From Alphaproteobacteria bacterium (GTDB lineage Bacteria; Myxococcota_A; UBA796; GCA-2862545), in NCBI GenBank assembly GCA_020632885.1, contig JACKEQ010000006.1, forward strand, positions 1 to 64,000: a stretch of 64,000 nucleotides of DNA, read 5' to 3'. The notes under the pieces were generated by a model that ran no database searches, was not told the DNA's origin, and saw only the letters and a list, made by a program, of their open reading frames with translations. Positions 1-8,038 of the stretch are shown piece after piece (the first letter of the stretch is position 1; the number at the start of each line of letters is the position of its first letter). Made by a program: the position numbers and the translations under genes.

Positions 1-1
1 A

Positions 2-46
2 CTGCTGAAGGCGGGCGGCCACGAGGCCCTCGTCGCGGACTACTGA
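2..46 (+). CDS. 3' end of an upstream gene (partial)
   Basis: The first bases read in one frame as 14 codons followed by a TGA at 44-46, ending in the residues EALVADY. The fragment sits 25 bases before the next start and on the same strand, as expected for the tail of an upstream gene. It is too short to assign a function. The stop lies just upstream of the TAGGCT promoter box of the ATPase gene, so the ATPase gene is probably transcribed on its own. Confidence 0.3.
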   Translation: MLKAGGHEALVADY

Positions 47-59
47 CGGGGCGACGGGA

Positions 60-65
60 TAGGCT
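60..65 (+). promoter_or_regulatory. -10 box TAGGCT, leaderless-type promoter
   Basis: TAGGCT (TANNNT consensus) ends six bases before the ATG at 72, so transcription would begin at or next to the start codon. No Shine-Dalgarno sequence lies between box and ATG (spacer GGACCC). I see no convincing -35 element. The same box-to-start spacing occurs at four other genes in the window. Confidence 0.45.
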
Positions 66-71
66 GGACCC

Positions 72-1283
72 ATGGGCATCACGGGCATCACGGGCATCCG
101 CCTCCACGGGTTCAAGAGCTTCCGCGACGCCACCGAGGTGGCGATCCGCCCCCTGACGGTGCTGGCGGGCCGGAACAGCTCGGGCAAGTCGAGCCTGTTG
201 CAGCCGCTACTGCTCATGAAGCAGACCCTCGAGGCGCCCCACGAGCCGGAGGTCTTGCTGCTCGATGGGCCCTGCGTGCACGTGCGGCGGGCCTCGGAGC
301 TGTTCTGGGCTGGCGACGTGCCGAGCGAGGAGTGGCGCTTCGAGATCCGCACCTCGTCTCGACCTTGGGAGGGGAATCGGTATGGTGTCCATGAAGGCCT
401 CATGGTGCTCGAAGAGACGTTCCGGCCTGGACTAAGGGCCTTTCGAGATGGGACCTGGGATGCTCACCAGAAGGAGCTCTTCGTCGAGACTGCTCCGGTC
501 TACAGTGCGCCCTCCAGAGGCTTCCTCGAGTTGGTCGTCGAACCGTGGGAGAATCGTCCGGGGACACGTGCTTCTCTCGTCAGCCCGGACTGGTTTCTCG
601 ACATCCTCCACCTCCCCGGCCTGCGCGGTCACCCCCAGCGCGAGTACCCCCTCACCTCGGTGCGCTCGCGGTTCCCCGGCCCGTTCACGCCCTACGCCCC
701 GAGCATCGTGGCCCGGTGGATCGAGACCAGAGACGCCCGCCTGGCGACGCTGGAGGCGACCCTCAGGGACCTCGGGCTCACCGCCAGGGTGTCCGCAGAG
801 CGTATCGACGACACGCGCGTCGAGGTGCGCGTGGGTCGGCTGCCCGCGAGCACCGCGTCCGACGACCTCGTGAGCATCGCGGACGTCGGCGTGGGTGTCT
901 CCCAGGTGCTGCCGGTGGTCGTCGCCCTCCTGGTCGCCGAGCCGGGTCAGCTCGTGCACATCGAGCAGCCCGAGCTCCACCTGCACCCGGACGCCCAGAT
1001 CCGCCTCGCGTCGTTGCTGATCGACAGCGCCCGCCGGGGAGCCCGCGTGGTCGTGGAGACCCACAGTCCCGTGCTCCTCACAGCACTCCAGCTGGCGGTC
1101 GCCGAGGGCCGGCTGGAGCCCGACCTGCTGGCCCTGCACTGGTTCGACCGGGACGAGGCGGGTGCGACCCGCGTGCACACCGCGGAGGTCGACAGCCAGG
1201 GCACCTACGGCGCGTGGCCGGTGGACTTCGCGGATGTCGCGATGGATGTCGAAGCGCGGTACATCCGCGCCGCCATGGGCTGA
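72..1283 (+). CDS. OLD/ABC-like AAA ATPase (DUF3696-type), probable defence ATPase
   Basis: This 403-residue protein is an ABC-like P-loop ATPase of the AAA15/AAA_21/DUF3696 type. The N-terminus has the RecF/OLD-like opening IRLHGFKSF and a Walker A GRNSSGKS at residues 33-40. The C-terminal lobe carries IEQPELHLHP (about 297-306), which combines Walker B and the dimer-interface loop, followed by ETHSPV (about 329), the switch histidine typical of OLD-family ATPases. No TOPRIM nuclease domain is fused. Instead the next gene, two bases downstream (stop 1283, GTG 1285), encodes a PIN-like nuclease, so the two are very likely one operon and one system. Related ATPases often power prophage- or plasmid-directed immunity modules; that role is inferred from family and pairing, not shown here. 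The ATG at 72 has no Shine-Dalgarno sequence and probably initiates a leaderless mRNA. Confidence 0.8.
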   Translation: MGITGITGIRLHGFKSFRDATEVAIRPLTVLAGRNSSGKSSLLQPLLLMKQTLEAPHEPEVLLLDGPCVHVRRASELFWAGDVPSEEWRFEIRTSSRPWEGNRYGVHEGLMVLEETFRPGLRAFRDGTWDAHQKELFVETAPVYSAPSRGFLELVVEPWENRPGTRASLVSPDWFLDILHLPGLRGHPQREYPLTSVRSRFPGPFTPYAPSIVARWIETRDARLATLEATLRDLGLTARVSAERIDDTRVEVRVGRLPASTASDDLVSIADVGVGVSQVLPVVVALLVAEPGQLVHIEQPELHLHPDAQIRLASLLIDSARRGARVVVETHSPVLLTALQLAVAEGRLEPDLLALHWFDRDEAGATRVHTAEVDSQGTYGAWPVDFADVAMDVEARYIRAAMG

Positions 1284-1284
1284 C

Positions 1285-1800
1285 GTGCGGATCGTCGTCG
1301 ACGCGAGCGTGGCCCGGGCGGCCGGAGTCGGCCGACCCGACGCCGGCCATCCCGGTCCCGCCGCAGTCGCAGCCCTCGAGGCTGTCCGCGATGGCGGCCA
1401 CCAGGTGGTGATGAGCGCGGCGGTCCGCGAGGAGTGGCTGCGCCACCAACGCCCCTTCGCCGTCCGGTGGCTGCACCAGATGGTCGGCACCAAGCGCGTG
1501 ACGTCCGTGGCCACCGAGTGGCCCGGTGTCGTCGATGTGCTCGACGCGGCCAGCGTCCTGCCCGGGGCTCAGCCCGTCGAGATCGCCAAGGACACCCACC
1601 TGGTCGGTCTCGCGATGGTCACCGACCGAAGGGTCGTGAGCCTGGACGTCCGTCAGCGAACCCTCCTCCGTGACCTCGTGCCCGAGGTGCCCTCGCTGGC
1701 TGGGCTCTACTGGGTCTCCCCCACCGAGGAGACCACCGGACCGTGGCTTCTCCGCGGTGCCCCCGAAGAGCCCGCTCTCACCCTGGGTCACGGAGCCTGA
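1285..1800 (+). CDS. PIN-like nuclease partner of the ATPase
   Basis: The 171-residue product begins VRIVVDAS, the classic first strand of a PIN-domain RNase. Acidic residues fall in PIN order: D6, E49/E50 in VREEW, D103 in KDTHLVGLA, and D114/D121 in VTDRRVVSLD. These would coordinate metal in a Mg-dependent RNase active site. The GTG at 1285 is chosen because conserved PIN sequence starts there and it lies one base after the ATPase stop; an upstream in-frame ATG lies deep inside the ATPase gene. No VapB-like antitoxin is present. The tight coupling to a large OLD-type ATPase suggests that the ATPase controls the nuclease. The exact substrate is unknown. Confidence 0.65.
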   Translation: MRIVVDASVARAAGVGRPDAGHPGPAAVAALEAVRDGGHQVVMSAAVREEWLRHQRPFAVRWLHQMVGTKRVTSVATEWPGVVDVLDAASVLPGAQPVEIAKDTHLVGLAMVTDRRVVSLDVRQRTLLRDLVPEVPSLAGLYWVSPTEETTGPWLLRGAPEEPALTLGHGA

Positions 1801-1806
1801 CCCCGA

Positions 1807-2784
1807 TCAGGGAGCGAGCTGCCCCACCACCCGATCCATGGGCCAGGCGTTGGTGTCGTAGCGCTCCACGAGCCGCCCGTCGGCGTCCAGGATCAGCACG
1901 CGGTGCAGGTGGCTGATTCGCCCGCCGTCGATCGTGACGTGCTGCCCGCCGTAGAGCGCCAGATCCTGAAGCGCCAGGGGCTCCGCGCGCGCCAGCCGCC
2001 ACACCGCCGTGTCCGCGCCCATCGCGCGCCCCCAGGCCGCCAGCACCTCGGGCGTGTCGTGATCGGGGTCGATGGAGACGGTGACGATGCGCCCGCCGCG
2101 CATGGACCCCTGGAGCGCCGCCAGCCGCTGCCCGATGGCCGGACAGAAGTCGGGGTCCGGGCAGCGCGTGTAGATGTACGTGAGGAGCGTGGGCACGCCC
2201 TGTCCCGCGCCCACCACGATGGGCCGGCCGTCCTCCGCCACGAGCTCCGTGCGCGGCAGCACCTCGCCGGGCGCCAGCGGCTTCACGTCCTTCCGGAGCC
2301 CGCCCTCGACGTGCCCCGTCACCACGGGGTCCACGAGCTGCCAGCCGTACCCGCTGCGCAGCAGGCGCGCCTCCACCCGGTCGCCCACCGTGAGACCCGA
2401 GGCCTCCCAGGGAGCCAGCCCGAAGCCCATCACCATCGCGGGCATCACGTCCGGGACGGCCTCGTGGTCGATCGTCACCCGCACGCCGTCCACGTTCACC
2501 ACGGTGCCCACGAGCGGTACGCCGCCCGCCACGAAGCCCGCCGGCAGCTCCTCCGGACCCGTCACGGCCACCGACCGCACGCGCCCATCGTCGAGGAAGA
2601 GGTCGATCCCGTCGCCGGGCGCCACCCCGAGCCCGCTGGCCTCGTAGCGCTCCACCCCCGGCACGACGCGATTGCGCAGATCGTCGTGCTGCACGAGGAG
2701 CGTGTGGGGACCCGCGTGGAGCACCGTGCCATGGGCGTCGGGCGGGGGTCCCTGGAGGCTGCAGGCGGCGAGCATCCAGACCAT
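1807..2784 (-). CDS. SCO1/SenC copper chaperone lipoprotein with CusF-like domains
   Basis: This 325-residue predicted lipoprotein (MVWMLAAC, Cys 8) delivers copper or redox equivalents outside the inner membrane. The C-terminal half is a SCO1/SenC thioredoxin fold with C208 and C214 in TRCPDPDFCP (a C-x5-C spacing instead of the usual C-x3-C) and the third ligand H292. Residues 91-158 form a CusF/CopZ-like copper-binding barrel with H107, M117 and M119 in DHEAVPDVMPAMVMGF. Residues 18-77 align with that barrel (shared GTV start, HD/HE, EASGL, GD) but lack the methionines, so the N-terminus looks like a degenerate tandem copy. It is divergent from the monooxygenase-like lipoprotein gene with 52 bases between starts, which suggests shared copper handling. 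The start at 2784 gives a lipobox; longer in-frame starts would run into the neighbour. Confidence 0.85.
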   Translation of the reverse strand: MVWMLAACSLQGPPPDAHGTVLHAGPHTLLVQHDDLRNRVVPGVERYEASGLGVAPGDGIDLFLDDGRVRSVAVTGPEELPAGFVAGGVPLVGTVVNVDGVRVTIDHEAVPDVMPAMVMGFGLAPWEASGLTVGDRVEARLLRSGYGWQLVDPVVTGHVEGGLRKDVKPLAPGEVLPRTELVAEDGRPIVVGAGQGVPTLLTYIYTRCPDPDFCPAIGQRLAALQGSMRGGRIVTVSIDPDHDTPEVLAAWGRAMGADTAVWRLARAEPLALQDLALYGGQHVTIDGGRISHLHRVLILDADGRLVERYDTNAWPMDRVVGQLAP

Positions 2785-2836
2785 GGGCCGGTTTCTAACG
2801 CGCCCGCGCCGGGTTAACAGGAGGCCGGAGGTGCTG

Positions 2837-4018
2837 ATGCTGCCCATCCTGCTCGCAGCCTGTGCGCTCGACGAGTCCGATCGGTCCGAGGTCCCCGCCG
2901 CTTCCCAGATGGAAGCCGGTGCGTGGGAGGGGCTGATCCAGCGGCGGGAGATCGTGAGCAAGCCGTACCACATCGACGCCATGTACGCGTCGATGCGCGG
3001 CCCGTCCGGGTTCGACTACGCGAACCTCCTCGACACCGAGAAGCCCGAGCTGCTCTGGATCACGGGCTACAAGACCGAGGTCGTCGAGGCCGAGACCAAG
3101 CGTCCGCTGTCACAGGAATACATGTGCCACGCGAACCTCGATTTCGACGCGAAGAAGTACTACGAGCACTTCCCCTGGGCGCCCCCCATCTCGGGCCGCG
3201 TGTTCACGCTCTCCCAGGGCCAGCAGGACATCTCGTTCCCGGTGGGCATGGGCATCCCGATCCGGAGCGACATGGAGCTGTCCCTGGCCACCCAGGTGCT
3301 CAACCTGAACCTCGAGAACATCGACCTCACCGTGCGCCACAAGGTCGAGATCAAGTTCGTGCGCGACAGCGACCTCGACCCCTACCGCGCCACGCACCCG
3401 GGCTGGGACGTCGTGCCGCTCTACCAGACCGCCGTCCAGGGCTTCAAGGCGCTCGAGAACGCCCGCTACTACGGTGTCGCCCACGACGACGCGAACGCCG
3501 ACGAGCTCGGTGAGGGCTGCGGCATCGGGATGAGCGCCATCGAAGGCGACGTGGACGAGGACTCCCACGGCCAGAAGTTCACGGCGCACTGGGTCGTGCC
3601 GCCCGGCCGGGAGACCAACCGCACGAACGTCACGCGGTTCCTGAACCTCAAGAAGGACACCCGCGCCCACTACATCGCCACGCACCTCCACCCGATGGCG
3701 GAGTCCCTCACCCTGAAGGACCTCACCACCGGCGAGCAGGTCTACCAGTCCACCGTGCGGAACTCGAAAGAGCGCATCGGCATCGACGACGTCGACATCT
3801 TCAGCTCGCAGGAGGGCCTGCCGCTGCAGGCCGGCCACGAATACGAGCTCACGAGCGTGTACGACAACGTCTCGGGCAAGGACGTCGACTCGATGGCGGT
3901 GCTCTACCTCTACGCCCACGACACCGACTTCGACCGCAAGCGCACCCTGAAGCGCCTGGAGACGGCGGAGCTCGAGAAGCCCGTGAAGCGCAAGGCCAAC
4001 CCGCAGCCCTCGATGTGA
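2837..4018 (+). CDS. Predicted lipoprotein with PHM/DBH-like copper-site domain
   Basis: The 393-residue protein begins with a very short lipoprotein signal (MLPILLAAC, Cys 9) and has no obvious transmembrane segment. Its C-terminal half resembles the CuM domain of copper type II ascorbate-dependent monooxygenases (PHM, DBH). There is an HxH pair H283/H285 in ATHLHPM, and a methionine M353 in VDSMAVLYLY 68 residues later; in PHM the equivalent H244 and M314 are 70 apart. The first domain has the FPVGMGIPIRSD turn, but the position of the CuH histidine seems to be asparagine (LNLN), so that site may be lost. The neighbouring SCO/CusF gene fits a copper protein. The start could also be GTG 2831; GGAG or AGGAGG motifs suit either. 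The sulfatase gene follows after four bases. Confidence 0.55.
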   Translation: MLPILLAACALDESDRSEVPAASQMEAGAWEGLIQRREIVSKPYHIDAMYASMRGPSGFDYANLLDTEKPELLWITGYKTEVVEAETKRPLSQEYMCHANLDFDAKKYYEHFPWAPPISGRVFTLSQGQQDISFPVGMGIPIRSDMELSLATQVLNLNLENIDLTVRHKVEIKFVRDSDLDPYRATHPGWDVVPLYQTAVQGFKALENARYYGVAHDDANADELGEGCGIGMSAIEGDVDEDSHGQKFTAHWVVPPGRETNRTNVTRFLNLKKDTRAHYIATHLHPMAESLTLKDLTTGEQVYQSTVRNSKERIGIDDVDIFSSQEGLPLQAGHEYELTSVYDNVSGKDVDSMAVLYLYAHDTDFDRKRTLKRLETAELEKPVKRKANPQPSM

Positions 4019-4022
4019 ACGG

Positions 4023-5405
4023 ATGCTGAGCCGTCGCGGATTCCTCGCGGGGAGCGCCGCCCTGGCGGCCTGCGGGGGACGAACGGTCACGCCACCGTCC
4101 GGCGCACCGAACGTGCTCGTGGTGCTGCTCGACCAGCTCCGCGCGGTCTCGTTGCCGGCGTACGGCGACACCAACATCACCACGCCCGCGATGGACGCCC
4201 TGCTGACGACCGGCGTGCGCTTCGACACCGCCATCGCGGCCAACCCGCTCTGCGGTCCCGCGCGCGCCAGCATGCTCACGGGCATGTACCCCGGTCACGT
4301 CGGGGTCCCGAACAACGACCGCGCCATCACGCCCGGCACCCCCACCCTCGCCACGGTGTTCCGGTCCGCAGGCTACAAGGCCGGCTACGTCGGCAAGTGG
4401 CACCTCTCGCGCGGGAAGCCGCAGTACCCGTCGGACCTCGTGGGCTTCGACGACCACTTCCAGGGCTACAACGAGCGCTACCACTACCGCGACAGCTTCT
4501 GGTTCACGGGCCGCAGCCACGTGGCGGAGTTCCCCGAGCCCCGCGACCTCTTCGAGCCCACCTACCAGACCACCCAGGCCCTCGAGGTCCTCGAGCGCTG
4601 GCGGGACGAGCGGTTCCTCCTGATGGTCTCCTACGTCCCGCCCCACCCCCCGAAGGACTGGCGGAGCGACTGGGACGCCCACTTCCCGGACGCGTTCCCG
4701 TACGGCGTGGACGCCGCGAAGCTCGCCCTGCGCGGGAACGTGCCGGACTGGGCGGAGGGGGAGCACGCCGCCAGCGCGGACGAGCCCGGCGCGAGGCCCT
4801 CTCCGGGGGCCCGTCGGTTCCTGCGGAACTACTACGGCGCTATCCTGGCGATGGAGATCGAGATCCAGCGGCTGGTGGACGGCCTGAAGCGGCTCGGGCT
4901 CGACGAGCGCACCCTGGTGGTGTTCACGTCCGACCACGGCGAGCTCGGCGGCAGCCACGGGCGCTATCTCAAGCAGAAGCCCTACGAGGAGAGCGTGCGG
5001 ATCCCGCTCGGTATGCGCTGGACCGGCACCCTCCCGGCCCGCACGAGCACCATGCCGTTCTCCCAGGTGGACCTCATGCCCACGCTGGCCGGTCTCTGCG
5101 GAGTCCCCGCCCCCACCGGGCTCCACGGGCGTGACCTCTCGGCGGCCGTGCGCGGTGGGAGCGAGCCCGACACCGAGGTGCTCTCCGGGTGCCACCTCAC
5201 GAAGTCGGAGCGGACGTGGTGGCAGGTCCGCTCACCGCGCTGGAGCTACACCGAGTGGGTCGAGGGCCGGGAGGGCCCCACACTGTTCGACATGAACGCC
5301 GACCCGTTCCAGACCCGGAACCTCGCGGACAGCCCAGAGCACGCAGACGATCGACGGCAGCTCGCCGCCACCCTCGCCGCCCGGCGCACCGCCATCGGCG
5401 TCTGA
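4023..5405 (+). CDS. Exported sulfatase (formylglycine-type), lipoprotein
   Basis: This 460-residue sulfatase-family hydrolase has a twin-arginine-like start (SRRGFLAGS) that also contains a lipobox (LAAC, Cys 17), so it is probably a Tat-exported lipoprotein. The catalytic motif C77-G-P-A-R81 is the C/S-x-P-x-R signature whose cysteine is converted to formylglycine. GYVGKWHLS and SDHGELGG (about residue 303) are the second signature and the metal-binding Asp-His. In the first metal motif LLDQLR the usual second Asp is Gln, as in some choline-sulfatase-like branches. It starts four bases after the upstream lipoprotein gene and is likely co-transcribed with it. The substrate is not predictable; a sulfated glycan or small sulfate ester is possible. 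No maturase gene lies in the window. Confidence 0.88.
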   Translation: MLSRRGFLAGSAALAACGGRTVTPPSGAPNVLVVLLDQLRAVSLPAYGDTNITTPAMDALLTTGVRFDTAIAANPLCGPARASMLTGMYPGHVGVPNNDRAITPGTPTLATVFRSAGYKAGYVGKWHLSRGKPQYPSDLVGFDDHFQGYNERYHYRDSFWFTGRSHVAEFPEPRDLFEPTYQTTQALEVLERWRDERFLLMVSYVPPHPPKDWRSDWDAHFPDAFPYGVDAAKLALRGNVPDWAEGEHAASADEPGARPSPGARRFLRNYYGAILAMEIEIQRLVDGLKRLGLDERTLVVFTSDHGELGGSHGRYLKQKPYEESVRIPLGMRWTGTLPARTSTMPFSQVDLMPTLAGLCGVPAPTGLHGRDLSAAVRGGSEPDTEVLSGCHLTKSERTWWQVRSPRWSYTEWVEGREGPTLFDMNADPFQTRNLADSPEHADDRRQLAATLAARRTAIGV

Positions 5406-5408
5406 GAC

Positions 5409-5963
5409 CTACTCCGGGCAGGGTGCGTCGAGGTGGAGGTCTCGCGTGCGGGCCATGAACCGCCGCGTGAAGTTCTCCTGGACCGCGGGGTCCTCCTTGC
5501 CCGAAGCGGCCATCATCTCATCCACCGTCGCGTACTTGCCGGAGGGAGGCAGGAGGATCGTCATCCGCTTCTGTTCCCCCCCGCAGTCCACCGGCCGCGT
5601 GGACATCCCCGCAGCGATGCCGTGTGTCCGCGTCCACGCAGGGCAGTCGCTCGGGTCGCCCGCGTCGAAGAGCACGGCCATGCAGGGTGGCTCCGCGCAG
5701 TCCATCTGCGTCATCTTCGCGTCCGGCCAGCACTCGGCGAGCACTTCGTCCATGGTCCGGCGGAAGGCGTCCTCGGTCATCCGGGGCTCGACGTCGTGGG
5801 GCCAGGGGATGGGCTCGCCGTAGAGCTCGAGCTCGAGGCTCGCCACCTCGGCCCGAGCGGCCGAGAGCTCCTTGCGCACGTCCTCCACGACCTCGTCGCA
5901 GGCCGGCGTCGCGAGAGTCCCCGCGCTCACGTCACCACCGCGGATGGCGGGCGTCCCGGCCAC
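5409..5963 (-). CDS. Conserved hypothetical, cysteine-containing
   Basis: The 184-residue product is unrecognised. A helical stretch (about residues 25-50, VVEDVRKELSAARAEVASLE) is followed by a compact domain with six cysteines, including MDCAEPPC and DCGGE, and a final CPE, which suggests disulfides in an exoplasmic protein. No signal peptide is visible from the only available start, GTG 5963, whose ribosome site is weak; a stop lies ten codons upstream. It is the last gene of the minus-strand lipoprotein island, 30 bases after the beta-propeller gene stop, and runs tail to tail with the sulfatase gene three bases away. Function unknown. Confidence 0.6.
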   Translation of the reverse strand: MAGTPAIRGGDVSAGTLATPACDEVVEDVRKELSAARAEVASLELELYGEPIPWPHDVEPRMTEDAFRRTMDEVLAECWPDAKMTQMDCAEPPCMAVLFDAGDPSDCPAWTRTHGIAAGMSTRPVDCGGEQKRMTILLPPSGKYATVDEMMAASGKEDPAVQENFTRRFMARTRDLHLDAPCPE

Positions 5964-5993
5964 CGGGACGGCACCGCGCGGGCAGGACCCGGG

Positions 5994-7073
5994 TCACGGG
6001 AGGGTCGCGGGCCCGTTGAGCACGATGCCGTCGAAGTCCTGGGAGGGCGCCCCGATCACGATCTCCATGACCTGGTTGTTGTTGTACGGCGTGGGGCCGT
6101 ACAGCGCCCGGTCGTTCCAGCCGCCCTGCCCGTTCCCCCAGGTGAGCCCGTGGGTGTAGTTGTTGCTGTTCGCGGGCGTCCAGAACACGACGGACGTACC
6201 GTCCGGCTTCACCTTGTAGATGTTCTTGGACCAGTAGTCCGGCAGGTACATGTTCCCGCAGGCATCGATGGCGATGGCGTCCTGCCAGACGCTCCCCGAG
6301 CCGATGTTCGCGTACACCTGCGGCGGCAGGATGGGGTTCATCTGCGCGTCGAAGTCCACGTAGTAGATCGTGCCGTCGCCGATCGTGCTCACGTACATCC
6401 GGTCGCCGGCCGCGTTGAACATGAGCGCGTGGGGGTTGTTGGACTGCCAGGGCCCGAAGTTGGGCGCGATGCGGGTGCTCTGGCCCGTGGCGGGGTCGAT
6501 GCGCCAGACGGCGTTGGTGCCCACCCAGTAGTTGTTCGTGGCGTAGAGCATCTCGTCGGGACCGACGTGCACGGCGTACGGGCTCACGTTGCTCCCGATG
6601 GGCGTGACGCTCCCGGCGGGCGTGATGCGCACGATGTTGTCGTTCGCGTTCACCGCGAGGAGGTCGCCGTTCGCGAGGTAGTCGAGCTGCTCGCCCGTGC
6701 CGGCCCCCGGGACCCAGGGCGTGCGCCCGGTCTGGGTGGCGGTCACGAGGGTGCCGCCGGTGTTCGCGCCCACCATCATGCCGTTCGCGTCGATCTCGAG
6801 GCCGTGGTAGCCGCGCGGCCCCGTGACCATGCCCGTGGACACGGGGCTGTCGGTGAGGGTGGCGCAGTCGAAGGTCTCCACCGTGTCGGTGTCGGCGTCG
6901 GTGTCCGCATCCGTGTCGGCGTCGGTGTCCGCATCCGTGTCGGCGTCGGTGTCCGCGTCCGTGTCCGAATCGCTGTCCGCGTCGGTGTCGGCGTCCGCCT
7001 CGACGACGGTGACCGCGCCGTCCTTGCAGGCCACGGAGAGGAGGAGGAGGAAGGTCGAGGCACGCATGTTCAT
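5994..7073 (-). CDS. Beta-propeller (NHL/SMP-30-like) lipoprotein with Asp-rich linker
   Basis: This 359-residue lipoprotein (MNMRASTFLLLLSVAC, Cys 16) has, after the lipid anchor, a 43-residue linker made only of D, A, T and S (DADTDADT repeats), then a predicted six-bladed propeller of the SMP-30/NHL kind. Blades show repeating motifs such as GYHGLEIDANG, YAVHVGPDEMLYAT and NNPHALMFNAAGDRMYVS, with surface-protein features (many Asn, Gly, Trp). It probably binds a ligand or scaffold at the cell surface; no catalytic residues are evident. ATG 7073 overlaps the stop of the upstream gene by four bases (ATGA), so the two are translationally coupled. The linker is encoded by near-identical codon repeats at about 6880-7005. 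Confidence 0.7.
   Translation of the reverse strand: MNMRASTFLLLLSVACKDGAVTVVEADADTDADSDSDTDADTDADTDADTDADTDADTDADTDTVETFDCATLTDSPVSTGMVTGPRGYHGLEIDANGMMVGANTGGTLVTATQTGRTPWVPGAGTGEQLDYLANGDLLAVNANDNIVRITPAGSVTPIGSNVSPYAVHVGPDEMLYATNNYWVGTNAVWRIDPATGQSTRIAPNFGPWQSNNPHALMFNAAGDRMYVSTIGDGTIYYVDFDAQMNPILPPQVYANIGSGSVWQDAIAIDACGNMYLPDYWSKNIYKVKPDGTSVVFWTPANSNNYTHGLTWGNGQGGWNDRALYGPTPYNNNQVMEIVIGAPSQDFDGIVLNGPATLP
6880..7005 (-). repeat. Short tandem codon repeat encoding DADT linker
   Basis: Units reading GTGTCGGCGTCG and GTGTCCGCATCC on the plus strand repeat in tandem and encode alternating Asp with Ala, Thr or Ser. The repeat keeps frame and joins the lipid anchor to the propeller domain. Such arrays can change length by slippage in multiples of six bases without a frameshift. 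Confidence 0.75.
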
Positions 7074-8038
7074 GGATCCACACAGATTTCGTTGGGCAGG
7101 TCGCAGACCTGCGGGGAAGGGCAGTCCTCGGGGCGCGAGCAGGGGGTGTACCCGTCGACGTCGAGACCATGGGGACGGGAGGAGGCCACCACGAGCTCCA
7201 CGCAGCCCTGGGCGAGCGTGGCCTTGTCGGCGGTGCGGCGGCGGATGGATGCGGACGGGTAGCCGCTCACGCCGGAGTTGATGAGCTGATCGACGAGAGC
7301 CGCGGGAACGGTGCCGCTGCCGTCGTCGTCGAAGCTGCAGTCGAGCCGTAGCGGCGAGGCGCCGTGCTGGTCGATCGACATGCTCACCGCCACCTGGGAG
7401 CCCGGCGCAGACGGCGGGGTCCAGGTGATCTCGAGGGGCTGGCCCTCCACCATCACCCAGTCGCCCGCCGGGAACACGATGGGCTCCACGCCGGCCGCGT
7501 GGAGCTGGACGGCGGCGGCGTCGAGCTGGACGAGGTCGCCGGCCTGCATGCCGGGGTACGGCAGCGTGTTGAACGTGTACGTGTTGCCGGGCTGGATCGG
7601 CGCCATCTCCACGCACGTCTCGAGGCCCGAGATGAACACGGTGCCCATGTCGACGGACAGCGGGTACGGCACGCACGTCTCGCCGTCGCAGACCTCACCG
7701 GCCCCGCAGGCGGGGTCGCAGAAGAGCACGGGACGCGAGAGCAGCACGCAGTCGCCCTCGGTGACGGCGGGCTCGAGCAGGTTCTGCGGGTTCAGGCTGT
7801 CGAAGACCTGGCCGCTGACGACCGTGAAGTCCTCCTGCTCGTCCACCGTGAAGCCTCCGACGCGCAGGTCCGGGCCGCACACACCGTCCTGGGCGCCCGC
7901 ATCGGGGCTGTCGGTGCACGCGAGGGGCTCGTCCGTGGGCGTGGGGACGTCGGTGGGGTCCGTGGGGTCCGTGGACACGGGCGTGGCGGGCGGACAGCCC
8001 ACCAGGAGCCCGAGGAACAGGGGCAGCGTGCGGTTCAT
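7070..8038 (-). CDS. Lipoprotein with DQHGAS domain, paralogue of 12181-12951
   Basis: The 322-residue predicted lipoprotein (MNRTLPLFLGLLVGC, Cys 15) has a Thr/Pro/Asp linker, a Cys-rich middle (CDPACGAGEVC, an EGF-like or MYXO-type pattern) and a C-terminal domain holding SIDQHGAS, DDGSGTVPAALVDQL and SGYPSASIRRR. The same order of motifs occurs in the lipoprotein at 12181-12951, so the two are clear paralogues of an unnamed family. Function is unknown; the domain may be an immunoglobulin-like surface module. The start ATG overlaps the stop of the dikinase-like gene (ATGA, 8035-8038) and its own stop overlaps the next start (7070-7073), giving a chain of coupled genes. Confidence 0.7.
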   Translation of the reverse strand: MNRTLPLFLGLLVGCPPATPVSTDPTDPTDVPTPTDEPLACTDSPDAGAQDGVCGPDLRVGGFTVDEQEDFTVVSGQVFDSLNPQNLLEPAVTEGDCVLLSRPVLFCDPACGAGEVCDGETCVPYPLSVDMGTVFISGLETCVEMAPIQPGNTYTFNTLPYPGMQAGDLVQLDAAAVQLHAAGVEPIVFPAGDWVMVEGQPLEITWTPPSAPGSQVAVSMSIDQHGASPLRLDCSFDDDGSGTVPAALVDQLINSGVSGYPSASIRRRTADKATLAQGCVELVVASSRPHGLDVDGYTPCSRPEDCPSPQVCDLPNEICVDP

